DNA of 64,000 nucleotides from Streptomyces sp. 7-21 (GTDB taxonomy: Bacteria; Actinomycetota; Actinomycetes; Streptomycetales; Streptomycetaceae). A program made the position numbers and the translations under genes. The DNA lies in contig NZ_JAERRL010000013.1 in assembly GCF_016741785.1 (NCBI RefSeq), forward strand, positions 82,482-146,481. The letters run 5' to 3'. Below are positions 1 through 7,154 of this stretch, one piece after another (within the stretch, counting starts at the first letter, position 1; each line of letters begins with the position of its first letter). Under the pieces are notes generated by a model. That model searched no databases. It was not told the origin of the DNA and saw nothing but the letters and a program-made list of their open reading frames with translations.

Positions 1-621
1 CCAGTAGTCCTGCCAGCCGTCCTCGCCGTACTCGGCCACGGTGGCCAGCAGGAAGCCGAGCCCGGGCGAGGAGGTGGCCGGGTTCTGCACCACCAGCAGG
101 TCGCGGTAGGCGGGATCGGCCAGGTCGTCCAGGGTCTGCGGCGGTTCCAGGCCGTGCTCGGCGAAGTAGGCCCGGTCGTAGTTGACGCAGATGTCGCCGG
201 TGTCCACGGGCGTCACCCGGTGCTCCCCGGCGTCGAGCTGGTACTCCTCGGGCACGCGGTCCAGGCCCTCGGCGCGGTACGGCTCGAACACCTCCTCGTC
301 CAGGGCACGGGAGAGCAGCGTGTTGTCCACGCCGAAGAGCACGTCGCCCTGCGGGTTGCCCCGGGAGAGGACCGCCTGGTTGACCACGACGCCGGCGTCG
401 CCGCCGCGGAGCACGTTGACCCGGTAGCCGGTGCGCCGCGTGAACTCGTCGAGGACGTCCTCGGAGACCTCGAACGACTGGTGGGTGACGAGCGTGACCT
501 CACGGCTTGCCGAGCCCTCGCCGTCTCCCCCGCCGTCCCCGCCGCCGCAGGCGGCGAGCGGCGCGGCGAAGCCGAGCGTGAGGGCGGCGGCCAGGGCGCC
601 GCGGTAGCTGGTGCGCTTCAT
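1..621 (-). CDS. Thiamine-type ABC transporter substrate-binding lipoprotein (3' end cut by window)
   Basis: The visible 207 residues start at an ATG with a lipoprotein signal peptide: a KR-containing N-terminus, a hydrophobic stretch and a lipobox LAAC with the acceptor Cys at residue 25. A Gly/Asp/Ser linker follows. The mature part opens with VTLVTHQSFEVSEDVL, typical of periplasmic ThiB-like or iron-type binding proteins, and contains DTGDICVNYD. A TPP riboswitch about 50 nt upstream makes thiamine (or a thiamine precursor) the likely ligand. The permease and ATPase genes would lie to the left, outside the window. The upstream ribosome site is weak (GAGAAAG), consistent with a controlled start. 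The C-terminus is missing because the window starts inside the gene, not because of a mutation. Confidence 0.88.
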   Translation of the reverse strand, partial: MKRTSYRGALAAALTLGFAAPLAACGGGDGGGDGEGSASREVTLVTHQSFEVSEDVLDEFTRRTGYRVNVLRGGDAGVVVNQAVLSRGNPQGDVLFGVDNTLLSRALDEEVFEPYRAEGLDRVPEEYQLDAGEHRVTPVDTGDICVNYDRAYFAEHGLEPPQTLDDLADPAYRDLLVVQNPATSSPGLGFLLATVAEYGEDGWQDYW

Positions 622-672
622 GCTGCTGCTTTCTCGGCGAGGCAGGCACGGGCGCACCGCGAGAGCGGTTCC

Positions 673-760
673 GAACTTCCTACCCAGCATGACCTGGGCG
701 AGGTTCGAGGGTCTGCGGCCGGTGCCGCACTCTCAGCGCTGCCCGCGCTCCCCTGTCGGA
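673..760 (-). promoter_or_regulatory. TPP riboswitch (thi box)
   Basis: Read on the minus strand, this leader carries the conserved pieces of the TPP aptamer in the right order: GGGGAGC, then GCTGAGAG (complement of 731-736 and flanks), then ACCCTCGAACCT, then CCAGGTCATGCTGG and GTAGGAA. It ends about 50 nt before the start codon of the substrate-binding protein gene. In this family thiamine pyrophosphate binding switches expression off. The sequence does not show whether the switch here acts on transcription or translation; in actinomycetes sequestration of the ribosome site is common. Confidence 0.92.
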
Positions 761-880
761 ATGTGTGCGAAGACGGTGTGGACGGTGGTGGGCGAGCTGG
801 ACGACCTGCGTTCCGATGGTGCGATTGTCCGGCTCTGGTCGGCTCTACCATAGCAGCGGGCCGGGAACCGGCCCGCCCCG

Positions 881-1987
881 CTACCGGGCGGAGGCAGCGA
901 GCTGCCCGCAGGCGCCGTCGATCTCCTGGCCCCGGGTGTCCCGCACGGTCACCGGTACGCCGTGCGCCTCCAGCGCGGCGACGAACGCCCGCTCGTCCTC
1001 GGGCCGCGAGGCGGTCCACTTCGAGCCCGGCGTCGGGTTGAGCGGGATCAGGTTGACGTGCGCGCCACGGCCCTTGAGCAGCCGTCCCAGCAGATCCGCC
1101 CGCCACTCCTGGTCGTTGATGTCGCGGATCAGCGCATACTCGATGGACACCCGCCGCCCGGAGGCGTCGGCGTAGGCCCACGCCGCGTCGAGCACCTCAC
1201 GGACCTTCCAGCGGGTGTTGACCGGCACCAGGGTGTCCCGCAGCTCGTCGTCCGGCGCGTGCAGCGAGACGGCCAGGCGGCAGGACAGCCCCTCACCGGC
1301 GAAGCGCCGCATCGCCGGCACGAGCCCGACCGTGGAGACCGTGATGCCGCGCTGCGACAGGCCGGCGCCGTCGGGCGCCTCGTCCGTCAGGCGGCGGATG
1401 GCGCCCAGCACGCGGCGGTAGTTGGCCAGCGGCTCGCCCATGCCCATGAACACGACGTTGCTCAGCCGCGCCGGCCCGCCCGGCACCTCGCCGTCACGCA
1501 GCGCGCGCATGCCGTCGATGATCTGGTGGACGATCTCGGCCGTGGACAGGTTGCGGTCCAGGCCGGCCTGCCCGGTGGCGCAGAACGGGCAGTTCATGCC
1601 GCAGCCCGCCTGCGAGGAGACGCACATCGTCACGCGGTCCGGGTAGCGCATCAGCACCGACTCGACCAGCGTGCCGTCGTGCAGGCGCCACAGCGTCTTG
1701 CGGGTGGCGCCGCCGTCGCAGCTGACGTGGCGCACCACGCTCATCAGCGGCGGCAGCAGGGCATCGGCGAGGCGCCCGCGCGACGCCGCCGGGATGTCCG
1801 TCCAGTCGCCGGGCTCGCTGGTCAGCCGCGTGAAGTAATGCCGCGACAGCTGCCGGGCGCGGAACGGCTTCTCACCGAGCGCCCCGACCGCCTCGCGGCG
1901 CTCGGCGGGGGTGAGGTCGGCGAGGTGGCGCGGGGGTTTGGCGGCCCCGCGCGGCGCGACGAACGTGAGCTCTCCAGGTGCAGGCAT
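881..1987 (-). CDS. rlmN: 23S rRNA (adenine-2503-C2)-methyltransferase RlmN
   Basis: This 368-residue radical-SAM enzyme methylates C2 of A2503 in 23S rRNA, and also A37 of some tRNAs in the family. The iron-sulfur cluster motif CxxxCxxC is present at C129, C133 and C136 (CGMNCPFC), followed by ATGQ. The second catalytic cysteine lies in GACGQL near the C-terminus, as in RlmN/Cfr. SxVGLVPAMRRF and the SLHAPDDELR segment also fit the family. The ATG start gives a normal N-terminus. The gene follows cdsA by 36 nt and probably belongs to the same leftward transcript. Confidence 0.95.
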   Translation of the reverse strand: MPAPGELTFVAPRGAAKPPRHLADLTPAERREAVGALGEKPFRARQLSRHYFTRLTSEPGDWTDIPAASRGRLADALLPPLMSVVRHVSCDGGATRKTLWRLHDGTLVESVLMRYPDRVTMCVSSQAGCGMNCPFCATGQAGLDRNLSTAEIVHQIIDGMRALRDGEVPGGPARLSNVVFMGMGEPLANYRRVLGAIRRLTDEAPDGAGLSQRGITVSTVGLVPAMRRFAGEGLSCRLAVSLHAPDDELRDTLVPVNTRWKVREVLDAAWAYADASGRRVSIEYALIRDINDQEWRADLLGRLLKGRGAHVNLIPLNPTPGSKWTASRPEDERAFVAALEAHGVPVTVRDTRGQEIDGACGQLAASAR

Positions 1988-2023
1988 GATGCCGCCAGTG
2001 TCGCAGACGCGGCGGGGAAACGC

Positions 2024-3058
2024 TCAGCCCGCTCCCGTGAAGACCAGCAGCAGCAGCCAGACCACGGGCGCGGTCGGCAGCAGCGAGTCGAGCCGGTCCA
2101 TGACCCCGCCGTGGCCCGGCAGCAGGGAGCCCATGTCCTTGATGCCCAGGTCCCGCTTGATCATCGACTCGCCCAGGTCGCCCAGCGTCGCGCTGAGCGC
2201 GACCGCCAGGCCGAGCAGCAGCCCCTGCCACCACAAGCCGCCGTCGATGAGGAAGTGCACACACAGCGCACCCGCCGCCATGGCGAAGGTGACCGCGCCC
2301 GCGAGCCCTTCCCGCGTCTTGCCCGGGCTGATGCGCGGCGCCAGCTTCGTCCGGCCCAGCCGGTAGCCCACGGCGTAGGCGCCGGTGTCGCTGACGATCG
2401 TCAGCAGCAGGAAGGTGAACACGCGCCAGGCGCCGTCGTCCGCGGCGAGCATCAGGGCCACGAAGGTGGCCAGGAACGGCACGTAGAAGAGCGCGAACAC
2501 CCCGGCCGTGGCGTCCCGCAGGTACGTCTCCTGCGCCCCCGCCGCCGCCCGCCACAGCAGCACGGCGAGCGCGGTGAGCGCCGTCGCCAGCCACGCGGCG
2601 AGCGCGCCCTCCGCGTACCCGGCCACGACCATGGCCGCCCCGCCCAGCGCGAGCGGCGGCAGCGGCAGGCGGATGTCCTTGCGCTCCGCCAGGCGCGAGG
2701 ACAGCTCCCCGAGCCCGGCCACCACGGCGACCGCTATCACGCCCAGGAAGACGGGCTTGTAGACGAACAGCGAGGCGACGACGACCGCGCCCAGCCCCGC
2801 GCCCACCCCCACGGCGGCACGCAGGTCGCGTCCCGCCCGCCGGGACCGGGTACGGGCACCAGGGCCGCAGCCCGCGTCCCCGGCGCCGTCCCGCTTCTCA
2901 CCGCCAGTGCCGGTCACCTTACGCATAGGCTGAGTGTGCGCCGCCTCGCCCGGGCCGCGCAGCGGACCCGCCGGACCGGACACCGGACCGGAGTGGGCGT
3001 AGGATGCGCCGGCCCGGGGGCCGGCGGCCCGGACCGGGCCCCAGGTTGATTCGTTCAC
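2024..3058 (-). CDS. cdsA: Phosphatidate cytidylyltransferase CdsA
   Basis: CdsA makes CDP-diacylglycerol from phosphatidic acid and CTP at the membrane, the branch point to all phospholipids. The C-terminal signature is clear: SMIKRDLGIKDMG followed by PGHGGVMDRLDSL. Several hydrophobic segments (for example around VGVGAGLGAVVVASLF and FLLLTIVSDTGAYAVGY) are membrane helices, and the N-terminal roughly 90 residues are hydrophilic and Gly/Pro-rich as usual in Streptomyces. I chose the GTG at 3058 (VNESTWGP), which resembles the N-terminus of Streptomyces homologues as I recall them. An in-frame GTG at 3106 would add 16 residues. frr lies just upstream in the same direction. Confidence 0.93.
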   Translation of the reverse strand: MNESTWGPVRAAGPRAGASYAHSGPVSGPAGPLRGPGEAAHTQPMRKVTGTGGEKRDGAGDAGCGPGARTRSRRAGRDLRAAVGVGAGLGAVVVASLFVYKPVFLGVIAVAVVAGLGELSSRLAERKDIRLPLPPLALGGAAMVVAGYAEGALAAWLATALTALAVLLWRAAAGAQETYLRDATAGVFALFYVPFLATFVALMLAADDGAWRVFTFLLLTIVSDTGAYAVGYRLGRTKLAPRISPGKTREGLAGAVTFAMAAGALCVHFLIDGGLWWQGLLLGLAVALSATLGDLGESMIKRDLGIKDMGSLLPGHGGVMDRLDSLLPTAPVVWLLLLVFTGAG

Positions 3059-3136
3059 GGGTCGCAGCGTCCTCTTCGGATCTCGGTCCTCGTCGGAGGG
3101 CGGCACGGAGGGCAGGGGCGTCTCTGCCCGCGGCCG

Positions 3137-3694
3137 TCAGACTTCGAGCAGCTCGGCTTCCTTGTGCTTGAGCAGCTCGTCCACCTGCGCCACGTACTTG
3201 GCGGTCGTCTCGTCCAGCTCCCGCTCGCCCCGGCGGCCCTCGTCCTCGCCGATCTCGCCGTCCTTGACGGCCTTGTCGATGAGCTCTTTGGCCTTGCGCC
3301 GCACGCCGCGGATCGAGATCTTCGCCTCCTCGCCCTTGGCCCGGGCGACCTTGATGTACTCGCGGCGGCGCTCCTCGGTCAGTTCGGGGAACACCACCCG
3401 GATGATGTGCCCGTCGTTCGTCGGGTTGACGCCGAGGTCGGAGTCGCGGATGGCCTGCTCGATGTTGCGCAGCGCGCTCTTGTCGAAGGGCGTCACCACG
3501 GCCATGCGCGCCTCGGGCACCGAGAAGGAGGCGAGCTGGTTGATGGGCGTCTTGGTGCCGTAGTACTCGGCCACGATCTTGTTGAACATCGCCGGGTGCG
3601 CACGGCCGGTGCGGATCGCGGCCAGGTCTTCCTTGGCGACCACGACCGTCTTCTCCATCTTCTCCTCGGCCTCGAGGAGGGCTTCTTCGATCAC
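3137..3694 (-). CDS. frr: Ribosome recycling factor
   Basis: Frr splits post-termination ribosomes together with EF-G. The 185-residue product has the typical RRF sequence, including IRTGRAHP, PLASFSVPEAR-like core (INQLASFSVPEAR) and FPELTEERRREYIKVA, and ends in the long helix with KHKEAELLEV. Two adjacent GTG codons could start it (3697 and 3694). The AGGAG site is 3 nt from the first and 6 nt from the second, so the second is preferred. The gene sits between pyrH (37 nt upstream) and cdsA in the standard bacterial order rpsB-tsf-pyrH-frr-cdsA. Confidence 0.96.
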   Translation of the reverse strand: MIEEALLEAEEKMEKTVVVAKEDLAAIRTGRAHPAMFNKIVAEYYGTKTPINQLASFSVPEARMAVVTPFDKSALRNIEQAIRDSDLGVNPTNDGHIIRVVFPELTEERRREYIKVARAKGEEAKISIRGVRRKAKELIDKAVKDGEIGEDEGRRGERELDETTAKYVAQVDELLKHKEAELLEV

Positions 3695-3731
3695 CACGTG
3701 CTCCTGCTTCGATGTCTGTGGCGGACCGGCT

Positions 3732-4469
3732 TCAGGCCCGCCGCCCCTGGTTGTTCACGAGTGTGCCGATCTTCTCACCCTTTACCGCGCGGGCGATATT
3801 GCCTTCCGCGAGGAGCTCGAACACCAGGATCGGGAGCCCGTTGTCCCGGCAGAGGGTGATCGCGGTGGAGTCGGCGACCCGCAGGTCCCTGGTGATGACC
3901 TCGCCGTAGTCCAGCGCGTCGAACTTCACGGCGTCGGCGTTCTTCGCCGGGTCGGAGTCGTACACGCCGTCGACGCCGTTCTTCCCCATCAGCAGCGCCT
4001 CGGCGTGGATCTCCAGCGCCCGCTGCGCCGCAGTGGTGTCGGTCGAGAAGTACGGCATCCCCATGCCCGCGCCGAAGATGACCACGCGCCCCTTCTCCAG
4101 ATGGCGCACCGCGCGCAGCGGGATGTACGGCTCGGCGACCTGGCCCATGGTGATGGCCGTCTGCACCCGGGAGTCGATGCCCTCCTTCTCCAGGAAGTCC
4201 TGGAGCGCCAGGCAGTTCATGACGGTCCCGAGCATGCCCATGTAGTCAGAGCGGGCGCGGTCCATGCCGCGCTGCTGGAGCTGGGCGCCCCGGAAGAAGT
4301 TGCCGCCGCCGATCACGACGGCGAGCTGGACGCCGTCGCGGACGACGGCGCCGATCTCACGGGCCATGGCGTGCACGATATCGGGATCGACACCGAGCCC
4401 GCCGTTGCCCGCGAAGGCCTCGCCCGACAGTTTCAGCAGGAAACGGCGGGGCTTGTCGTCCTGGTTCAT
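3732..4469 (-). CDS. pyrH: Uridylate kinase (UMP kinase)
   Basis: PyrH phosphorylates UMP to UDP with ATP; bacterial members form a hexamer activated by GTP and inhibited by UTP. The 245-residue product starts MNQDDKPRRF, then LLKLSGEAF (nucleotide-binding amino acid kinase fold), VIGGGNFFRG, and the late STDTTAAQRALEIHAE and GVYDSDP motifs. The ATG is preceded by GAGGAGAGTTCC, a good ribosome site. The leader is unusual: a large hairpin and a short ORF end on top of this start (separate entries). Codons upstream of this ATG stay open in frame but do not resemble the family, so the start is secure. Confidence 0.96.
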   Translation of the reverse strand: MNQDDKPRRFLLKLSGEAFAGNGGLGVDPDIVHAMAREIGAVVRDGVQLAVVIGGGNFFRGAQLQQRGMDRARSDYMGMLGTVMNCLALQDFLEKEGIDSRVQTAITMGQVAEPYIPLRAVRHLEKGRVVIFGAGMGMPYFSTDTTAAQRALEIHAEALLMGKNGVDGVYDSDPAKNADAVKFDALDYGEVITRDLRVADSTAITLCRDNGLPILVFELLAEGNIARAVKGEKIGTLVNNQGRRA

Positions 4470-4525
4470 GGAACTCTCCTCGCGCACATACCGAGGAGGC
4501 CACCGCCAGCGGATCGCCACTCCAT
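4466..4525 (-). CDS. Candidate 19-residue leader peptide overlapping pyrH start
   Basis: A short ORF encodes MEWRSAGGGLLGMCARRVP and stops with TGA; that stop shares bases with the pyrH ATG (ATGA overlap). It has its own plausible ribosome site, AGGGGA, 7 nt before its ATG. It runs through the right-hand arm of the leader hairpin and through the pyrH ribosome site, so ribosomes translating it would open that structure and deliver ribosomes to pyrH. Translation is an inference from layout only. Short chance ORFs are common in GC-rich DNA. Confidence 0.35.
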   Translation of the reverse strand: MEWRSAGGGLLGMCARRVP

Positions 4526-4556
4526 CCGCACGTCCCCTGCTGGCAATGGCCTCCTC
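4493..4556 (-). promoter_or_regulatory. pyrH leader hairpin with anti-ribosome-site arm
   Basis: An 18-nt inverted repeat (4493-4510 and 4539-4556) pairs at 16 of 18 positions around a 28-nt loop, just upstream of pyrH. In the transcript the 5' arm begins GAGGAGGCC and the 3' arm ends GGCCTCCTC. The pyrH ribosome site a few bases later is again GAGGAG. The CCTCCTC segment could therefore pair with either the 5' arm or the ribosome site, which is the geometry of a switch. No regulator or ligand is evident. Confidence 0.5.
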
Positions 4557-4662
4557 GTCACAACCACGGTCACCGGGCCACGGCACGGCGGCCGGGCGTC
4601 TGCGACCCGACAATAGCGGGCCCGGGCCCGTCCGGCCGCCGATGGCGCGGCGGCAGGTGGTG

Positions 4663-5511
4663 TCAGGCGCCGACGCGGAAGCGGGTGAACGCGGTCACCG
4701 TGACGCCGGCCTCGTCGAGCACCTTCCGCACGGTCTTCTTGTTGTCCTTGGCGAACGGCTGCTCCAGCAGCACGTTCTCCTTGAAGAAGCCGTTGACCCG
4801 GCCCTCGACGATCTTGGGCAGAGCGGCCTCCGGCTTGCCCTCCTCCTTGGCGGTCGCCTCGGCGATGCGGCGCTCGTTGGCCACCGTGTCGGCGGGAACG
4901 TCGTCACGGTCGAGGAAGCGCGGGCTGAACGCCGCGACGTGCTGCGCGACGTCCTTGGCGGCCTCGGCCAGCTTGTCCTCGGGGCCCTGCTCGAACTGCA
5001 CGAGCACGCCCACCTGCGGCGGCAGGTCGGGGCTGGTGCGGTGCAGGTAGGAGCCGACGTAGCCGCCGGCGTAGCGGGCGAAGCGGTCGAGGACGATCTT
5101 CTCGCCCAGCGTGGCGTTGGCCTCGTCCAGGTACTCCTTGACGCTCTTGCCCGGCTCGATTTCCGAGGCGAGCAGCGACTGAAGGTCCTCGGGGGCGGAG
5201 TCGAAGACGTGCCGGACGACGGCGCCGGCGACGGCCTGGAACTTGTCGCCCTTGGCCACGAAGTCGGTCTCGCACTTCAGCTCGACGAGCGCGCCGGCGC
5301 TGTGGTCGTCGGCGATCAGCGCGACGACGGCGCCGTTCTCGGCCGTGCGGCTCTCGCGCTTGGCCACGCCCTTCTGGCCCTTGACGCGCAGGATCTCCAC
5401 GGCCTTGGTGACATCGCCCTCGGCCTCGTCGAGCGCCTTCTTGCAGTCCATCATGCCGGCGCCGGACAGCTCGCGGAGCTTCTTGACGTCGGCGGCGGTG
5501 AAGTTCGCCAT
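4663..5511 (-). CDS. tsf: Elongation factor Ts
   Basis: EF-Ts is the nucleotide exchange factor for EF-Tu. The 282-residue product begins MANFTAADVKKLRELSG, with GMMDCKKALDEAEGD (N-terminal UBA-like domain) and the EF-Tu contacting ELKCETDFVAK. The C-terminal half carries the dimerisation domain. The ATG start has family-like sequence directly after it. rpsB is 44 nt upstream and pyrH downstream; the 193 nt between tsf and pyrH contain the pyrH leader structure. Confidence 0.97.
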   Translation of the reverse strand: MANFTAADVKKLRELSGAGMMDCKKALDEAEGDVTKAVEILRVKGQKGVAKRESRTAENGAVVALIADDHSAGALVELKCETDFVAKGDKFQAVAGAVVRHVFDSAPEDLQSLLASEIEPGKSVKEYLDEANATLGEKIVLDRFARYAGGYVGSYLHRTSPDLPPQVGVLVQFEQGPEDKLAEAAKDVAQHVAAFSPRFLDRDDVPADTVANERRIAEATAKEEGKPEAALPKIVEGRVNGFFKENVLLEQPFAKDNKKTVRKVLDEAGVTVTAFTRFRVGA

Positions 5512-5555
5512 GGTTACGTTGATTCTCTTCCCGGAGTCTTCAGTGGGTCGTGCCG

Positions 5556-6401
5556 TTACGGCTGCTGCTCGGCCGCGGCACCGGCCTCGCCCGCGGGCTT
5601 CTCCTCGGCGGCACCGCCGGCGGCACCGGCCTCGCCGCGCTCCAGCAGCTCACGCTCCCACTCCGGCAGCGGCTCGGCGGGCTTCTCGCCGCCCTTCGCC
5701 TCGGCGGCACCGGAGCGCGCGATGAGGCCCTCGGCGACGGCGTCGGCGATCACGCGGGTCAGCAGCGTGACCGAGCGGATGGCGTCGTCGTTGCCCGGGA
5801 TCTTGTAGTCGACCTCGTCGGGGTCGCAGTTGGTGTCGAGAATGGCGACGACCGGGATGTTGAGCTTGCGCGCCTCGCCGACGGCGATGTGCTCCTTCTT
5901 GGTGTCAACGATCCAGACCGCGCTCGGCACCTTCTGCATGTCGCGGATGCCGCCCAGCGTCTTCTCCAGCTTGGCCTTCTCGCGCGAGAGGACCAGCAGC
6001 TCCTTCTTCGTGAGGCCGGAGGAGGCCACGTCGTCGAAGTCGATCTGCTCCAGCTCCTTCAGGCGCTGGAGACGCTTGTGCACGGTGGAGAAGTTGGTCA
6101 GCATGCCGCCCAGCCAGCGCTGGTTGACGTAGGGCATGCCCACGCGGGTGGCCTGCTCGGCGATGGCCTGCTGGGCCTGCTTCTTGGTGCCCACGAACAT
6201 GACGGTGCCGCCGTGCGCGACGGTCTCCTTGACGAACTCGTAGGCACGGTCGATGTACGACAGCGACTGGAGCAGGTCGATGATGTAAATGCCGTTGCGC
6301 TCGGTGAAGATGAAGCGCTTCATCTTCGGGTTCCAGCGACGGGTCTGGTGCCCGAAGTGGACGCCGCTCTCCAGCAGCTCCCGCATCGTGACGACGGCCA
6401 T
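5556..6401 (-). CDS. rpsB: 30S ribosomal protein S2
   Basis: S2 binds the 30S body and helps recruit S1. The 281-residue product starts MAVVTMRELLESGVHFGHQT with RRWNPKMK following, the conserved S2 opening. The C-terminal tail after about residue 230 is Glu/Ala-rich (AEEKPAGEAGAAAEQQ), an actinobacterial extension. AAGGAGAACGGCC before the ATG is a strong ribosome site. It is the first gene of the rpsB-tsf-pyrH-frr-cdsA-rlmN series and diverges from yraN. Confidence 0.97.
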   Translation of the reverse strand: MAVVTMRELLESGVHFGHQTRRWNPKMKRFIFTERNGIYIIDLLQSLSYIDRAYEFVKETVAHGGTVMFVGTKKQAQQAIAEQATRVGMPYVNQRWLGGMLTNFSTVHKRLQRLKELEQIDFDDVASSGLTKKELLVLSREKAKLEKTLGGIRDMQKVPSAVWIVDTKKEHIAVGEARKLNIPVVAILDTNCDPDEVDYKIPGNDDAIRSVTLLTRVIADAVAEGLIARSGAAEAKGGEKPAEPLPEWERELLERGEAGAAGGAAEEKPAGEAGAAAEQQP

Positions 6402-6779
6402 GGCCGTTCTCCTTGTAACGCTCGGTTGTCCGCACCGGCCGGCTGGCCGGCGCTCCTGACGCCCCTGCGCGCCATACCCCGGACCGCCTGGCGGCAGGCG
6501 GCGCGGGGACCGAGTGACGCGTCCACCCAGGCACCGCGGCGGCAGCCGCCGCGCCGGATGGCGGGGCATGCGAGGTCGATCCGGTACCCGGATCGCCACC
6601 AGAAGTGTACGGGACCGCAGGGGCGCCACGACAGGGGCGCCGGTCGGCTGGCAGCGCCGCCACGGCGGCCCGCCCATCACCCGCACGGGTGACGCCGTCC
6701 TGCCCCGGCCCGGAGTTGTCCACAGCCTCTCACGCGGCGCGCCCTGCTTCGTCACAGTCAGTGACGGAGGTGAGGGCGG
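6402..6779. promoter_or_regulatory. Divergent promoter region between rpsB and yraN
   Basis: This 378-bp gap must hold the rpsB promoter and leader and, given the orientation, a promoter for the yraN-comM-dprA-whiG series. I see a perfect 7-bp hairpin with 3-nt loop at 6536-6552 (GCGGCGG/CCGCCGC) and an exact TTGTCCACA (Streptomyces-type DnaA box) at 6716-6724. No -35/-10 pair is convincing by eye. No coding sequence is supported in it. It is also one proposed edge of an inverted segment. Confidence 0.5.
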
Positions 6780-7154
6780 ATGAACGCGCGAGGAGCGCTG
6801 GGCCGCTTCGGTGAAGGGGTGGCGGCGCGGTGGCTGCGGGAGGCCGGCATGGCCGTCCTGGAGCGGAACTGGCGGTGCGGGACGGGCGAGATCGACATCG
6901 TCGCGGCGGACGCCTCGTGCCTGGTGGTCTGCGAGGTGAAGACCCGGCGGGCGGGGTGCTTCCAGCACCCCATGGCAGGGCTCGGCCCGCGCCAGGCCGC
7001 GCGGCTGCGGCGGCTGGCGCAGCTGTGGCTGGCCGAGCGGTGGCTTGCGGTCCACCGGGCGCCCCCGCCCGGCGGGGTGCGGATCGACCTGGTCGGCGTG
7101 CTGGTGCCGGGGCGCGGCGCCCCCGTGGTGGAGCACGCGCGGGGGGTGGCGTGA
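6780..7154 (+). CDS. yraN: YraN / UPF0102 family endonuclease-like protein
   Basis: This is a 124-residue protein of the UPF0102 family, a restriction-endonuclease-like fold of uncertain role often found beside comM and dprA. The nuclease-like core motifs are visible: GEGVAARWL near the start, then GEIDIVA (catalytic Glu/Asp) and CEVKTRR (E-x-K). The ATG has GACGGAGGTGAGGGCGG upstream, containing a GGAGGTGAG ribosome site. The TGA stop overlaps the comM start (ATGA), so the two are translationally coupled. Confidence 0.93.
   Translation: MNARGALGRFGEGVAARWLREAGMAVLERNWRCGTGEIDIVAADASCLVVCEVKTRRAGCFQHPMAGLGPRQAARLRRLAQLWLAERWLAVHRAPPPGGVRIDLVGVLVPGRGAPVVEHARGVA

Noticed and set aside
962..3049. 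Open frame of 695 codons on the plus strand
   Set aside because: It is antisense to rlmN and cdsA, with His/Arg/Gly-rich sequence typical of GC-rich shadow frames and no family similarity.
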